The notes under the pieces were generated by a model. The model had not been told where the DNA came from. It searched no databases and was given only the letters and a program-made list of their open reading frames with translations. The position numbers and the translations under genes were made by a program. Of a stretch of 64,000 nt of DNA, positions 24,170 to 33,472 are shown one piece after another; within the stretch, counting starts at the first letter, position 1; each line of letters opens with the position of its first letter. Location: positions 539,961-603,960 of the forward strand of contig NZ_JAINZS010000002.1 of the NCBI RefSeq assembly GCF_020166495.1, in the 5' to 3' direction. Origin of the DNA: Robertkochia aurantiaca (GTDB taxonomy: Bacteria; Bacteroidota; Bacteroidia; Flavobacteriales; Flavobacteriaceae).

Positions 24170-25522
24170 ATGCTCAATATATCTAAAAACATACTGAACA
24201 AAAAGGTTGATATCTCGCACTACCGCTCCTCCGGTAAGGTGTTCGGAAAAGACCATTATAAATATTTCAGACAATTCCTGGGGATCTTCTTTATCATTAG
24301 TTTCCTGGTGTTGTTCTTGCCATGGACACAGATTGTTTCCGGAGACGGTTACATCACCACCCTGAACCCTGAAGAGCGGCCACAGACCGTTCACTCTGCC
24401 ATTCCCGGCAGAATTGAAAAATGGTATGTCAGAGAAGGTGATTTCGTGGAGGCAGGAGATACCATATTGCGACTTTCAGAGGTCAAAGATGAATATTTTG
24501 ACCCAGAACTACTGGCCAGAACCGACCAGCAGCTGGAGGCCAAGCAACTAAGCGTTTCGTCTTATTCAAATAAGATCGGGGCGTTGAATCTACAGGTTGA
24601 GGCGCTGAAGAACGAAAGAAGACTAAAACTGGAACAGGCCCGAAACAAACTCTTGCAGGCCCATTTAAAGGTGGAAAGCGACAGCATTGACCTCGAGGCC
24701 GCAAAGACCAATATTCTTATCGCCCAACGCCAATACGACCGGGTGGTCGCCCTGAACAGTGAAGGCCTGAAAGCCGTGACCGATGTGGAAGAAAAACGAC
24801 TAAAGCTTCAGGAAACACAGGCCAAACTGGTATCCCAGGAAAATAAACTGCTGGCCAGCCGTAATGAGGTGCTCAATGCCGAGGTGGAGATCACCCGTAC
24901 TGAGGCAGAGTATGCCGAAAAGATATCGAAAGCCGAAAGCGACAAGTTCACGGCCATCAGTTCTCAGGCAGATGCAGAGGCCAATCTGACCAAAATGCGC
25001 AACCAGCGTACCAATTATGCCGTGCGAAGGGGTATGAATTTTGTTACCGCCCCGCAAAGCGGGTTTGTGAACAAGGCGCTGCAACAAGGAATTGGAGAAA
25101 CCTTTAAAGAGGGTGATCCCCTGGTAAGTATCATGCCGTCTCAGTTTGAGATCGCTGTCGACAGCTATGTAAAGCCCATCGATCTGCCATTGATACACCG
25201 TGGAGAAAAAGTGCGTGTCGTATTCGACGGATGGCCTGCTATCGTATTCAGCGGCTGGCCCAATGCCTCCTATGGAACCTATGGTGGTGTCGTGGTTGCA
25301 GTTGAAAACTTTATAAGTGATAACGGGAAGTATCGTATTCTGATCGCACCAGACCCTGAAGATCATGAATGGCCTGATGCTCTGAGAGTAGGTTCAGGCG
25401 CAAAAACAATGGCTCTGTTACAGGATGTTCCCATTTGGTTCGAACTCTGGCGACAACTCAACGGCTTCCCTCCTAATTATTACAGTCCGCAGGACATCTT
25501 AAAACAAAGTGCCAAGAAATGA
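24170..25522 (+). CDS. HlyD family periplasmic adaptor
   Basis: A 450-residue membrane-fusion protein: short cytoplasmic N-terminus, one membrane helix (residues about 27-47, FLGIFFIISFLVLFLPW), a first biotinyl-lipoyl half (AIPGRIEKWYVREGDFVEAGD), a long coiled-coil hairpin (about 115-270, rich in Glu, Lys, Gln and Ala), the second lipoyl half (TAPQSGFVNKALQQGIGE) and a beta-barrel/C-terminal domain. It links the inner-membrane ABC subunit to TolC. It starts 13 nt after the ABC stop, and its stop overlaps the TolC start. Confidence 0.93.
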   Translation: MLNISKNILNKKVDISHYRSSGKVFGKDHYKYFRQFLGIFFIISFLVLFLPWTQIVSGDGYITTLNPEERPQTVHSAIPGRIEKWYVREGDFVEAGDTILRLSEVKDEYFDPELLARTDQQLEAKQLSVSSYSNKIGALNLQVEALKNERRLKLEQARNKLLQAHLKVESDSIDLEAAKTNILIAQRQYDRVVALNSEGLKAVTDVEEKRLKLQETQAKLVSQENKLLASRNEVLNAEVEITRTEAEYAEKISKAESDKFTAISSQADAEANLTKMRNQRTNYAVRRGMNFVTAPQSGFVNKALQQGIGETFKEGDPLVSIMPSQFEIAVDSYVKPIDLPLIHRGEKVRVVFDGWPAIVFSGWPNASYGTYGGVVVAVENFISDNGKYRILIAPDPEDHEWPDALRVGSGAKTMALLQDVPIWFELWRQLNGFPPNYYSPQDILKQSAKK

Positions 25523-26922
25523 GACGTCACTTAGCAGCCATAATACTCTCACTGTTTTTTTTACAGGGCGGAAACGCTCAGGACAGCCTGTCGGTAAATG
25601 TGCTGGACCTGAATGAATTCCTGGGCTTTGTAAAAACCTATCACCCGGTGGCCAGGCAGGCCGACCTGATCATCAATACCGCTCAGGCAAACCTGATGCA
25701 GGCCCGGGGAGGTTTCGACCCGAAAGTGGAAGTGGATTACGATAAAAAGGCATTTAAAGATTCAGAATATTACGATATTCTGAACGCCAACTTCAAGATT
25801 CCCACCTGGTTTGGAATTGAATTCAAGGCTGGTTACGAGCTCAATGACGGCAGTTTCTTAAACCCACAGAACACGGTGCCGGAAGACGGGCTCTACAGTG
25901 CCGGGGTCAGCGTACCCATCGGGCAGGGTCTTTTCATCAACGAACGGATGGCGACCCTAAAGCAGGCCAAGATCTTTCAGGACCTGTCACAGGCTCAAAG
26001 AGATCTTGAGCTGAACAGAATTCTTTTTGAGGCTACATCAGCATACATTGATTGGTACAGGGCCTACATGGAGACCTATCTGTATCAGGGGTTCGTTGAA
26101 AACGCCTTTCAGCGGTTTCAGAATGTTAAAACCAGTGCAGAAAGCGGAGATATTGCCCCCATCGACAGCGTGGAATCGCGCATCGCTTACCGCAACAGGA
26201 AAATCAGCCTGGAACAGGCAAGGCTGGACCTGATAAAGGCCCGCCTTAAAGCTTCCAATTTTTTATGGATCGATGAAGCCATTCCCCTCGAACTCAGGCC
26301 TGACATTATTCCTGACACTCTGTTATTGGAGAACCTGGAACGAACCCTTGAGATCAATGATATACTCCCTGAAGGTGTCAATCTTGAGAATCACCCTAAA
26401 TTACTGGCCATGAGAGCCAAGATCGACGGGCTTAAGGTCGAACGCAGGTTGAAAGCCGAAATGCTCAAACCCCAACTCGATCTGAATTATAATTTCATCA
26501 CTTCTGATGCCACCCGCATCAACACTATCAATACGGGAGATTACAAGTTCGGACTGCGTTTCAGCATGCCCTTGTTTCTTCGAAAAGAACGGGGGGGATT
26601 AAAAATTGCCGACTTTAAGATACGGGATGCCGGCTTTGAATATGAGCAACAGGCCCTGGAACTGGAAAACAAGATCAGTGCTTCTTTTCAGGAAGTCGAC
26701 AATTATAAAGGTCAGATCGTTATGGTTGAAAATGTGGTTGAGGATTATTTAACCCTCTTGCTTGCTGAAGAACGGAAATTCAGTTTTGGCGAAAGCTCCA
26801 TTTTCCTAATCAATTCAAGGGAAAGGAGTTACCTTGACGCCAGGTTGAAAGAGATAGACCTGAACTGGAAACTGGCAAAGGCCAAAGCCAGTCTTTTCCG
26901 AAATCTGGCCATACTGCCATAG
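25519..26922 (+). CDS. TolC family outer membrane efflux protein
   Basis: A 467-residue outer-membrane factor with a signal peptide (LAAIILSLFFLQGGNAQ). It has the two-repeat TolC organisation: long amphipathic helices (DLNEFLGFVKTYHPVARQ, YIDWYRAYMETYLYQG; later FSFGESSIFLINSRERSYLDA, the typical second-repeat motif) separated by beta strands. Its ATG overlaps the HlyD stop (ATGA), so translation is coupled. It completes the three-component export channel. Confidence 0.92.
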   Translation: MRRHLAAIILSLFFLQGGNAQDSLSVNVLDLNEFLGFVKTYHPVARQADLIINTAQANLMQARGGFDPKVEVDYDKKAFKDSEYYDILNANFKIPTWFGIEFKAGYELNDGSFLNPQNTVPEDGLYSAGVSVPIGQGLFINERMATLKQAKIFQDLSQAQRDLELNRILFEATSAYIDWYRAYMETYLYQGFVENAFQRFQNVKTSAESGDIAPIDSVESRIAYRNRKISLEQARLDLIKARLKASNFLWIDEAIPLELRPDIIPDTLLLENLERTLEINDILPEGVNLENHPKLLAMRAKIDGLKVERRLKAEMLKPQLDLNYNFITSDATRINTINTGDYKFGLRFSMPLFLRKERGGLKIADFKIRDAGFEYEQQALELENKISASFQEVDNYKGQIVMVENVVEDYLTLLLAEERKFSFGESSIFLINSRERSYLDARLKEIDLNWKLAKAKASLFRNLAILP

Positions 26923-27026
26923 GGATTGAAAAGAAGAGGTATTCACAAAATAATAGCTATTTTTGCAATCATTCACATGACATTAAATCCATAAACTTGG
27001 TATTCAGCCTTTTTAAAAATTTGAAG

Positions 27027-27848
27027 ATGATCAAGATCAAGACACCTGAAGAAATTGAACTGATGAGAGAAAGTGCACTGGTAGTGTCTAAAACCCTGGG
27101 AATGCTTGCCTCAGAGCTCAGGCCGGGTATCACTACCATTGAACTGGATAAAAAAGCTGAAGCCTTTATCAGGGATCACGGGGCAGAACCCGGATTTCTC
27201 GGATTATATGATTGTCCGTCAACATTGCTCACAAGTGTCAATGAAGCCGTGGTACACGGTCTGCCAACAGACAGGCCGCTGGAAGAGGGTGACATCGTTT
27301 CTATCGACTGCGGTGCCCTGAAGAACGGCTTTTACGGGGATCACGCGTACACCTTTGAAATCGGAGAGGTGGCTCCTGAAACCAAAAAACTGCTTCAAAT
27401 CACCAAAGAATCGCTTTACGAAGGCATTCGCGCCTTTAAAGCCGGCAACCGAGTTGGTGACGTGGGATTTGCCATTCAGCAATATTGCGAAGATCACGGC
27501 TACGGGGTGGTACGTGAACTGGTAGGTCACGGGATCGGCCAAAAGATGCATGAAGACCCCGAAATGCCGAACTACGGGAAGCGCGGGCGAGGTAAGAAGT
27601 TTGTCGAAGGAATGGTCGTCGCGATCGAACCCATGATCAACATGGGGACACAACGCATCAAACAGCTCAGAGACGGCTGGACCATCGTTACCGCCGACGG
27701 CATGCCAAGCGCCCACTTTGAACATGATGTGGCTTTGGTAAACGGAAAACCCGAGATTCTTTCAACCTTCCAGTATATTTATGAAGTACTGGGAATTGAA
27801 AGCGATGAAGAAGCCGAATTCAAAGCCGCCCTGACCACTAAGCCCTGA
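27027..27848 (+). CDS. map: Type I methionine aminopeptidase
   Basis: A 273-residue cytoplasmic metalloenzyme removing N-terminal methionine from nascent proteins. The five metal ligands are visible: Asp in VSIDCG, Asp in FYGDHAYTF, His in LVGHGIG, Glu in AIEPM and Glu in HFEHDVAL. A TATTTTTG -7 element lies at 26958-26965. I start at 27027 (MIKIKTPEEIELMRES), which matches family N-termini; an upstream in-frame start adds ten unlike residues. The C-terminal stretch after the catalytic fold (ESDEEAEFKAALTTKP) is a short acidic tail. Confidence 0.95.
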   Translation: MIKIKTPEEIELMRESALVVSKTLGMLASELRPGITTIELDKKAEAFIRDHGAEPGFLGLYDCPSTLLTSVNEAVVHGLPTDRPLEEGDIVSIDCGALKNGFYGDHAYTFEIGEVAPETKKLLQITKESLYEGIRAFKAGNRVGDVGFAIQQYCEDHGYGVVRELVGHGIGQKMHEDPEMPNYGKRGRGKKFVEGMVVAIEPMINMGTQRIKQLRDGWTIVTADGMPSAHFEHDVALVNGKPEILSTFQYIYEVLGIESDEEAEFKAALTTKP

Positions 27849-27854
27849 CCTGCC

Positions 27855-28634
27855 TTGAAGAAACTTTTCAAGATTGTATTGAACGCCGTACCCCGGCCTT
27901 TACTGATAAGAATGAGCTACTGGGTACGCCCCTTATTGGCGAGATCCATGAGGGGAAGCGGCTATACAGACCCTATAGACGGGAGATCTTATCGCTCATT
28001 TTTACCTTACGGCTACGGAAAGCAACGGGATAATGTACTGGCTCCGGGAACACTTTCCCTGGAAAGACACCGGTTGTTATGGTTATTTTTAAAACAGCAT
28101 ACCAATTTTTTTAATGATCGGTTACGCGTCTTACATTTTGCCCCTGAACAGGCTTTCTACAGCCGGTTCCGCAAGATGCTGAATCTGGACTATACAACCA
28201 CCGATCTGAATTCACCCCTGGCCGATGTAAAGGCAGACATTTGCGATCTTCCGTTTGAAGACAACAGTTTCGATGTCATTTTATGCAACCACGTTCTGGA
28301 GCATATTCCCGATGACCAAAAGGCCATCTCTGAGCTATACCGTATTATGCGACCAGGAGGCTGGGGCGTTTTTCAGGTACCTCAGGACCTTGGCAGAGAC
28401 GAAACTTTTGAAGATGACAGCATTACCGACAAGGCCGAGCGCTCGCGAATCTTTGGTCAGTACGACCATGTCAGGGTCTATGGAAAGGATTATTTTGACC
28501 GCCTGAGAAAAGCAGGATTCCGGGTCAGTCCCATTCATCTATCGAAAGACTTACCTGCCGGGAAAGTGAAAGAATATGCCATCAATCCTGATGAACTGAT
28601 CCCTTATTGCGAAAAGCCTGTCACTCAACAATAA
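27855..28634 (+). CDS. Class I SAM-dependent methyltransferase
   Basis: A 259-residue protein with a methyltransf_11-type core: VLHFAPEQ in place of the classic glycine-rich motif I, then DICDLPFEDNSFDVILCNHV and LEHIPDDQKAISELYRIMRPGG. The first 80 residues are basic and hydrophobic (RMSYWVRPLLARSMRGSG) and may contact membrane or nucleic acid. The start is a TTG 6 nt after the map stop, implying coupling to map. Its 3' end overlaps the end of apbE on the other strand by 14 nt. Substrate unknown. Confidence 0.85.
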   Translation: MKKLFKIVLNAVPRPLLIRMSYWVRPLLARSMRGSGYTDPIDGRSYRSFLPYGYGKQRDNVLAPGTLSLERHRLLWLFLKQHTNFFNDRLRVLHFAPEQAFYSRFRKMLNLDYTTTDLNSPLADVKADICDLPFEDNSFDVILCNHVLEHIPDDQKAISELYRIMRPGGWGVFQVPQDLGRDETFEDDSITDKAERSRIFGQYDHVRVYGKDYFDRLRKAGFRVSPIHLSKDLPAGKVKEYAINPDELIPYCEKPVTQQ

Positions 28635-29661
28635 GCGCCCTGAATCCCTCAGTTGTAAACTCCTGTAACGAGTTTTCTCCTTCTCCTCCTTCAGATGATA
28701 TGATATAAGCCTCCAGTTCAGGATGCGCCTTAAGAAGCGCTTTACTTTTATCAAGATCCATCAGCATCAGGGCCGTCGCGTAGGCATCAGCCTCCATACA
28801 GGTCGGGGCGATCACCGAAACACTCAGAATATTGCTTTTTTCCGGAAATCCGGTCTTTGGATTCACGATATGCACATAATGCTCTCCGGTCTCCGGATCC
28901 ACCCGGAACTTTCGATAATTCCCACTGGTTGCCATCGCCTGATTTTCCAGCTGCACCTTGACGATAAAAGTGCGTTGATCCCCATCTTGTAAAGGGCTGT
29001 CGATGGCTACGGTCCAATTCTTTACCCGTTGGGTATTTTGTCCCCTGGTAAGAATTTCACCCCCCAATTCGATCAGGTAATTCTCTACCCCCTTAGCGTC
29101 CAGCATACGGCCTATCAGGTCGATTGTGTAGCCCTTGGCAAGGGCGTTAAAATCAAGAAAAATGTCGCTTCGCTCTTTCAATATGCGGTTGTCATCTGTG
29201 AGCACCACCTGTTCAAACCCCACAAGTGGCATCAGGCTGTCTACAACTTCACGGTTGATCTCACTGAGTGACACATCAGGACCAAAGCCGTAGGCGTTCA
29301 CCAGTATCCCCACCGTGGGATCGAATATCCCTTCACTGGCTTCCCAAACCTCCTTAGCCTTGATAAAAACCTCTTTGAAAAGGGTGTCGACCACCAGGGT
29401 ACTGTCGCCCTGGTTGATTCTGGAAATATCAGAGGTGGTGAGATAGGTCGACATAGACGAATTGACCTGCTCAAAAATAGATTCGATCTCATCGTGATAG
29501 GTGATGGAATCATGTGCCACCTCATATTTGATCGTATAGTTAGTGCCCAGCGCAAGGCCCTGTTCTGTTTTTATTCCGGAATTTTGTTCGCATCCGGTCA
29601 GAAGTGCCACCAACAGGATCAGGGATAAAAAATACCCCGGTTCAGATTTCAATAATACCAT
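28621..29661 (-). CDS. apbE: FAD:protein FMN transferase (lipoprotein)
   Basis: A 346-residue ApbE with a lipoprotein signal peptide (LILLVALLTGC, lipobox Cys24), so it works on the periplasmic side. It transfers FMN from FAD to threonines of NqrB and NqrC. Family features: LGTNYTIKY near the N-terminus, DFNALAKGYTIDLIGRML, the IELGGEI strand, the HIVNPKTGFPEKSN metal/flavin segment and AYATALMLM. It is the last gene downstream of nqrABCDEF, the usual context, and its start overlaps the preceding small ORF by 20 nt. Confidence 0.95.
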   Translation of the reverse strand: MVLLKSEPGYFLSLILLVALLTGCEQNSGIKTEQGLALGTNYTIKYEVAHDSITYHDEIESIFEQVNSSMSTYLTTSDISRINQGDSTLVVDTLFKEVFIKAKEVWEASEGIFDPTVGILVNAYGFGPDVSLSEINREVVDSLMPLVGFEQVVLTDDNRILKERSDIFLDFNALAKGYTIDLIGRMLDAKGVENYLIELGGEILTRGQNTQRVKNWTVAIDSPLQDGDQRTFIVKVQLENQAMATSGNYRKFRVDPETGEHYVHIVNPKTGFPEKSNILSVSVIAPTCMEADAYATALMLMDLDKSKALLKAHPELEAYIISSEGGEGENSLQEFTTEGFRALIVE

Positions 29662-29998
29662 TATAATTGACTATATAATTCTCTTCTTTGTTTACCGGTT
29701 TCTCATAATCTCCGGCATTGGCCAGCCCTACACCGGCGTAGTAGGTCCTGGCCTTAAACTTCAAAGCATGCTCTTTCATAGTCTCCATATAAACCACGTC
29801 ATATGCTTTAGGATCATTAGGGTAGACCACTGCCTTGACCACGATGAAATGTAATTTCTTATCCTTCAGACAGACAAATTGCGGATCCTTCTTAAGCTTA
29901 CTGTTCACAGCCATAAACTCGAAGCCCTTCTCTTCAAGGTCTTTCCCTACCACGTTCATGGCCAGGTTATGCAACTCCTGTTCATTTAACTCACCCAT
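29642..29998 (-). CDS. Small conserved NQR-operon protein
   Basis: A 118-residue soluble protein lying between nqrF and apbE. It has no signal peptide or membrane helix. Motifs include GKDLEEKGFEFMAVNSKLKK, DPQFVCLKDKKLHFIVVKAV and a C-terminal YYAGVGLANA. From memory, similar Bacteroidota proteins are labelled, probably wrongly, as NADH-quinone reductase subunit F; there is no ferredoxin or flavin motif here. Its overlap with apbE suggests translational coupling and a role near NQR maturation, which is inference. Confidence 0.75.
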   Translation of the reverse strand: MGELNEQELHNLAMNVVGKDLEEKGFEFMAVNSKLKKDPQFVCLKDKKLHFIVVKAVVYPNDPKAYDVVYMETMKEHALKFKARTYYAGVGLANAGDYEKPVNKEENYIVNYNGIIEI

Positions 29999-30015
29999 AC
30001 TTCACAAAATAACAT

Positions 30016-30048
30016 AAAAAAACCGACTCTGTCAGAGCCGGCCTTTTT
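30016..30048 (-). terminator. Terminator between nqrF and the small ORF/apbE pair
   Basis: On the minus strand GCCGGCTC and GAGTCGGT form a stem with a 5-nt loop (one G-U pair) followed by seven T. It lies 17 nt after the nqrF stop and directly before the small ORF, so it would limit readthrough into apbE. The G-U pair means it folds well only as minus-strand RNA. Confidence 0.75.
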
Positions 30049-30064
30049 GATATATGATTTTTGA

Positions 30065-31357
30065 TTATCCTCCAAAGTCGTCAAAACGAACATTTTCAGG
30101 CGGTACTCCAAAGTCGTCACACATCTTCTCCACTGCCTTGTTCATCAATGGCGGTCCGCAGAAATAGAATTCTATATCTTCAGGAGCATCATGATGTTGC
30201 AGATAATTATCGATCACAACCTGGTGAACGAATCCGATAAATCCGTCTCCTTCACCTTCGATTCCGTCTTTTACTTTCCAGTTATCTTCTTCCAGCGGTT
30301 CTGAAAGTGCGATATAGAACTTAAAGTTAGGGAAATCACGCTCCAGAGATCTGAAGTGCTCGATATAGAAGAGCTCTCTTTTCGAACGACCTCCGTACCA
30401 GAATGTTACTTTTCTGCCCGTCTTAAGGGTTTTGAACAGGTGATACAGGTGAGAACGCATTGGTGCCATACCTGCTCCACCTCCCACATACAGCATTTCA
30501 GCATCACTGTGGTTGATGAAGAATTCTCCGTAAGGACCTGAAATGGTCACCTTATCTCCGGGTTTTCTGGCGAAAATATAAGACGAGGCGATACCCGGAT
30601 TCACGTCCATCCAGTCATTTTTGTTACGATCCCATGGTGGAGTAGCGATACGTACATTCAGCATGATATCTCTCCCCTCTGCCGGGTAAGAAGCCATCGA
30701 ATAAGCTCTTTCAACGGTCTCGGTGTTTTTCATCACCAAAGGCCAGAGGTTAAACTTATCCCATTCCAACTGGAATTTCTTAGGATCGTCGTGTTCTTCA
30801 GGGTGAGCAGTGATATCGATTTCTTCATAACGAACCTCGCATGGCGGGATTTCGATCTGAATATATCCTCCGGCTTCATAATCCATATCTTCAGGGATAC
30901 GAACCACAAATTCCTTGATAAATGAGGCAACGTTCCAGTTACGAACAACCTCAGCTTCCCATTTCTTAATTCCGAAGACCTCTTCAGGCACTTCGATAAC
31001 CATATCCTGCTTCACCTTCACCTGGCATCCAAGACGCCAGCCTTCAGCTATTTCCTTACGGGTGAAATGTGGTGCTTCGGTAGGAAGGATCTCTCCTCCA
31101 CCCTCTTTCACGACACACTTACACTGAATACAGGTACCTCCTCCACCACAAGCGGAAGGAAGAAATATTTTATTGTCTCCGAGAGTTGACAGCAGGGTTC
31201 CACCGGAAGAAACCTCTACATCTTTCTCTCCGTTGATCTTAAGATTAACAGGACCGGAAGGGACCAGTTTGGCTTTGGCTCCCAGCAATACCGCCACAAG
31301 CACAAAGATCAGGAAAAGAAATACTAATAAACTCGCTATGATTACTGTATAATCCAT
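30065..31357 (-). CDS. nqrF: Na+-translocating NADH:quinone reductase subunit F
   Basis: A 430-residue NADH-oxidising subunit. It has an N-terminal membrane helix (residues 6-26), a [2Fe-2S] ferredoxin domain with Cys70, Cys76, Cys79 and Cys111 ([13 protein letters not shown] ... LGC), an FAD domain with the RAYSMASYP motif, and an NADH domain ([31 protein letters not shown]) ending in FDDFGG. Length and order are typical. It is the sixth gene of the operon. Confidence 0.97.
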   Translation of the reverse strand: MDYTVIIASLLVFLFLIFVLVAVLLGAKAKLVPSGPVNLKINGEKDVEVSSGGTLLSTLGDNKIFLPSACGGGGTCIQCKCVVKEGGGEILPTEAPHFTRKEIAEGWRLGCQVKVKQDMVIEVPEEVFGIKKWEAEVVRNWNVASFIKEFVVRIPEDMDYEAGGYIQIEIPPCEVRYEEIDITAHPEEHDDPKKFQLEWDKFNLWPLVMKNTETVERAYSMASYPAEGRDIMLNVRIATPPWDRNKNDWMDVNPGIASSYIFARKPGDKVTISGPYGEFFINHSDAEMLYVGGGAGMAPMRSHLYHLFKTLKTGRKVTFWYGGRSKRELFYIEHFRSLERDFPNFKFYIALSEPLEEDNWKVKDGIEGEGDGFIGFVHQVVIDNYLQHHDAPEDIEFYFCGPPLMNKAVEKMCDDFGVPPENVRFDDFGG

Positions 31358-31377
31358 AATCTCTTTCTACTAAAAAT

Positions 31378-31992
31378 TTACAATTTGATTCCCATAAAAC
31401 TCATGAACCCAAGAGCCATAAGTCCTGTTATAATAAAAGTGATCCCGAGTCCTCTGAGCGGAGCAGGCACATTTGAATAAGCGATCTTCTCGCGAATAGC
31501 CGCGATAGCAAGTATAGCCAGGAACCAGCCAACTCCAGATCCGAGACCATAGATACCGGCTTCAGAAACTCCGCCGAAATCCTTCTGCTGCATAAACAGT
31601 GAACCTCCCAGAATCGCACAGTTTACAGCGATAAGAGGCAGAAAGATACCCAGAGCCCCGTAGAGTGCCGGAGCGAACTTCTCAACAATCATTTCCACCA
31701 GCTGCACCATAGAGGCGATAACGGCGATGAACATGATAAAACTAAGGAAGCTAAGGTCAACATCGGCATACTCAGGACTAAGCCAGCTCAATGCTCCCGG
31801 TCTCAACAAATAGGTGTCGAGCCAGTAGTTGATCGGCACGGTGATCCCGAGTACGAAAATTACAGCAGCTCCCAGACCTACAGCGGTTTTCACGGTCTTA
31901 GATACTGCCAGGTATGAACACATTCCCAGGAAGTATGCGAAAACCATGTTCTCGATAAAAATACTTCTGACAAAAAGATTTACGTAATCCAT
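31378..31992 (-). CDS. nqrE: Na+-translocating NADH:quinone reductase subunit E
   Basis: A 204-residue integral membrane subunit with six helices, homologous to RnfA. Typical segments are [21 protein letters not shown] (given as [13 protein letters not shown]), with the conserved cysteine that helps bind the Fe centre shared with NqrD, and [11 protein letters not shown] with the second. It starts 27 nt after nqrD. Confidence 0.96.
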   Translation of the reverse strand: MDYVNLFVRSIFIENMVFAYFLGMCSYLAVSKTVKTAVGLGAAVIFVLGITVPINYWLDTYLLRPGALSWLSPEYADVDLSFLSFIMFIAVIASMVQLVEMIVEKFAPALYGALGIFLPLIAVNCAILGGSLFMQQKDFGGVSEAGIYGLGSGVGWFLAILAIAAIREKIAYSNVPAPLRGLGITFIITGLMALGFMSFMGIKL

Positions 31993-32019
31993 TTTTACTT
32001 TGATTTATATACTGAGAGC

Positions 32020-32742
32020 TTAATTTTTCTCTATTAATTTTCTGTTTCTTGAACGCTGAACCCAGATAAGAACGCCCACTACAAGCAGTGCCGCCGGAGA
32101 GAGCAACATCAGACCGTTGTTCTCATAACCCAGTGCATACAAACCGGTAGATTCAGCCAGGGTAACACCCTTATGACCAAGAACCTCATATCCATACAGT
32201 TTCCCTGAACCGAGCAGTTCACGGAAAAATGCCACGATGATCAGAATGAGTCCGTAACCGGCCGCATTCCCGATCCCGTCAAGGAACGACTTCCAAACTC
32301 CGTTACCAAGGGCAAAGGCTTCTAGACGTCCCATTACGATACAGTTGGTAATAATCAGTCCCACGAACACCGAAAGCTCCTTACTAACATCATATGCAAA
32401 GGCTTTGAGCACCTGGTCAACAAGAATCACCAGGGCAGCCACAACCACGAGCTGCACAATGATACGAATACGGTTGGGAATCAGGTTCCTGATCAAAGAA
32501 ACGATAACGTTGGCAAAAGCCATTACTGCCATTACCGCAATAGCCATTACTACAGCCGGCTTTAACTGAACAGTGATCGCAAGTGCAGAACAAATACCGA
32601 GTACCTGCACGGTAATCGGGTTGTTATCATCTAAAGGATCAGATAATAATTTTCTGTTTTTCTTGGAAAGCAACGGCTCTTTCTCCTCAGCTACGAAGAG
32701 AACCACCGGTGATTTTTCCTTTTTCGTTTTGTTATCGGCCAT
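32020..32742 (-). CDS. nqrD: Na+-translocating NADH:quinone reductase subunit D
   Basis: A 240-residue six-helix membrane subunit, the partner of NqrE. The family core begins at [22 protein letters not shown] and includes [19 protein letters not shown], each with a conserved cysteine. About 30 charged residues precede the core ([16 protein letters not shown]..., LLSKKNRK), longer than in the Vibrio enzyme (about 210 residues). The start is supported by the 5-nt gap to nqrC. Confidence 0.95.
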   Translation of the reverse strand: MADNKTKKEKSPVVLFVAEEKEPLLSKKNRKLLSDPLDDNNPITVQVLGICSALAITVQLKPAVVMAIAVMAVMAFANVIVSLIRNLIPNRIRIIVQLVVVAALVILVDQVLKAFAYDVSKELSVFVGLIITNCIVMGRLEAFALGNGVWKSFLDGIGNAAGYGLILIIVAFFRELLGSGKLYGYEVLGHKGVTLAESTGLYALGYENNGLMLLSPAALLVVGVLIWVQRSRNRKLIEKN

Positions 32743-32747
32743 AATAA

Positions 32748-33470
32748 TTATTTTAAAGCTACTTCAACGTTTTGTTTTTGTAAATAAGGAAGGTAATAAC
32801 GCAGGCGATCAGAGATCATATCTGTAACTCCATCTCCGGTAATAGTAGCACCTGAGATAGCGTCTACTGCATTATCATCTTTAGCGTTTCCGCCTGAATA
32901 GCCTTTTACCACAGAAACTCCGGCAAATTCTCCGTTATCATTCATGATTTTCTCTTCGGCAAAACGCTCCTCGAACCACGATTGTGTGATCTCAGCACCC
33001 AGACCTGGGGTTTCTCCCTTATGGTCAAATACGGCACCTTTGATCGTATTGATATCGTCTTTAAGAGAAATATATCCCCAAATAGCGTCCCAAAGACCGG
33101 CACCTCTAAGAGGAATAATATAATACTTCTCACTGTCTACCTCGGCTACGTAAAGAGGAAAGCGCTGCTGATCAACCGGCTTTTTTAACTCCTTGGCAAG
33201 ATCGACCTTAAAGGCATCTACCGATTCGTCTACCTCTCCTTCAGAAGTAAGTGCGATCTGCTCAACGATATATTCATTGAACTTTTCTTCAGCACCCTCG
33301 CGGTCTACCTCGATCCCGATGGTCATCAGGATGTTCTGCATTTTTTCTTTCCTTACGTTCTCATTCTGCATCGGCTGCAGCGAAGTAGCTGCGATTGCCA
33401 GGGCAGAAGCCACGACCAATACCATGATCGCAGCAAATATGAAAGTATAGGCGTTACTGTCTCTTTTCAT
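32748..33470 (-). CDS. nqrC: Na+-translocating NADH:quinone reductase subunit C
   Basis: A 240-residue subunit with one N-terminal membrane helix (residues 10-28) and a periplasmic FMN-binding domain. The flavinylation motif is [13 protein letters not shown] (SGAT at 206-209), the target of ApbE encoded downstream. [10 protein letters not shown] is the other conserved segment. It lies 2 nt after nqrB. Confidence 0.96.
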   Translation of the reverse strand: MKRDSNAYTFIFAAIMVLVVASALAIAATSLQPMQNENVRKEKMQNILMTIGIEVDREGAEEKFNEYIVEQIALTSEGEVDESVDAFKVDLAKELKKPVDQQRFPLYVAEVDSEKYYIIPLRGAGLWDAIWGYISLKDDINTIKGAVFDHKGETPGLGAEITQSWFEERFAEEKIMNDNGEFAGVSVVKGYSGGNAKDDNAVDAISGATITGDGVTDMISDRLRYYLPYLQKQNVEVALK

Positions 33471-33472
33471 AG

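Noticed and set aside
28621..28634. Overlap of the methyltransferase and apbE ends as a sign of misassembly
   Set aside because: Fourteen-nt convergent overlaps are normal in compact genomes and both C-termini look natural.
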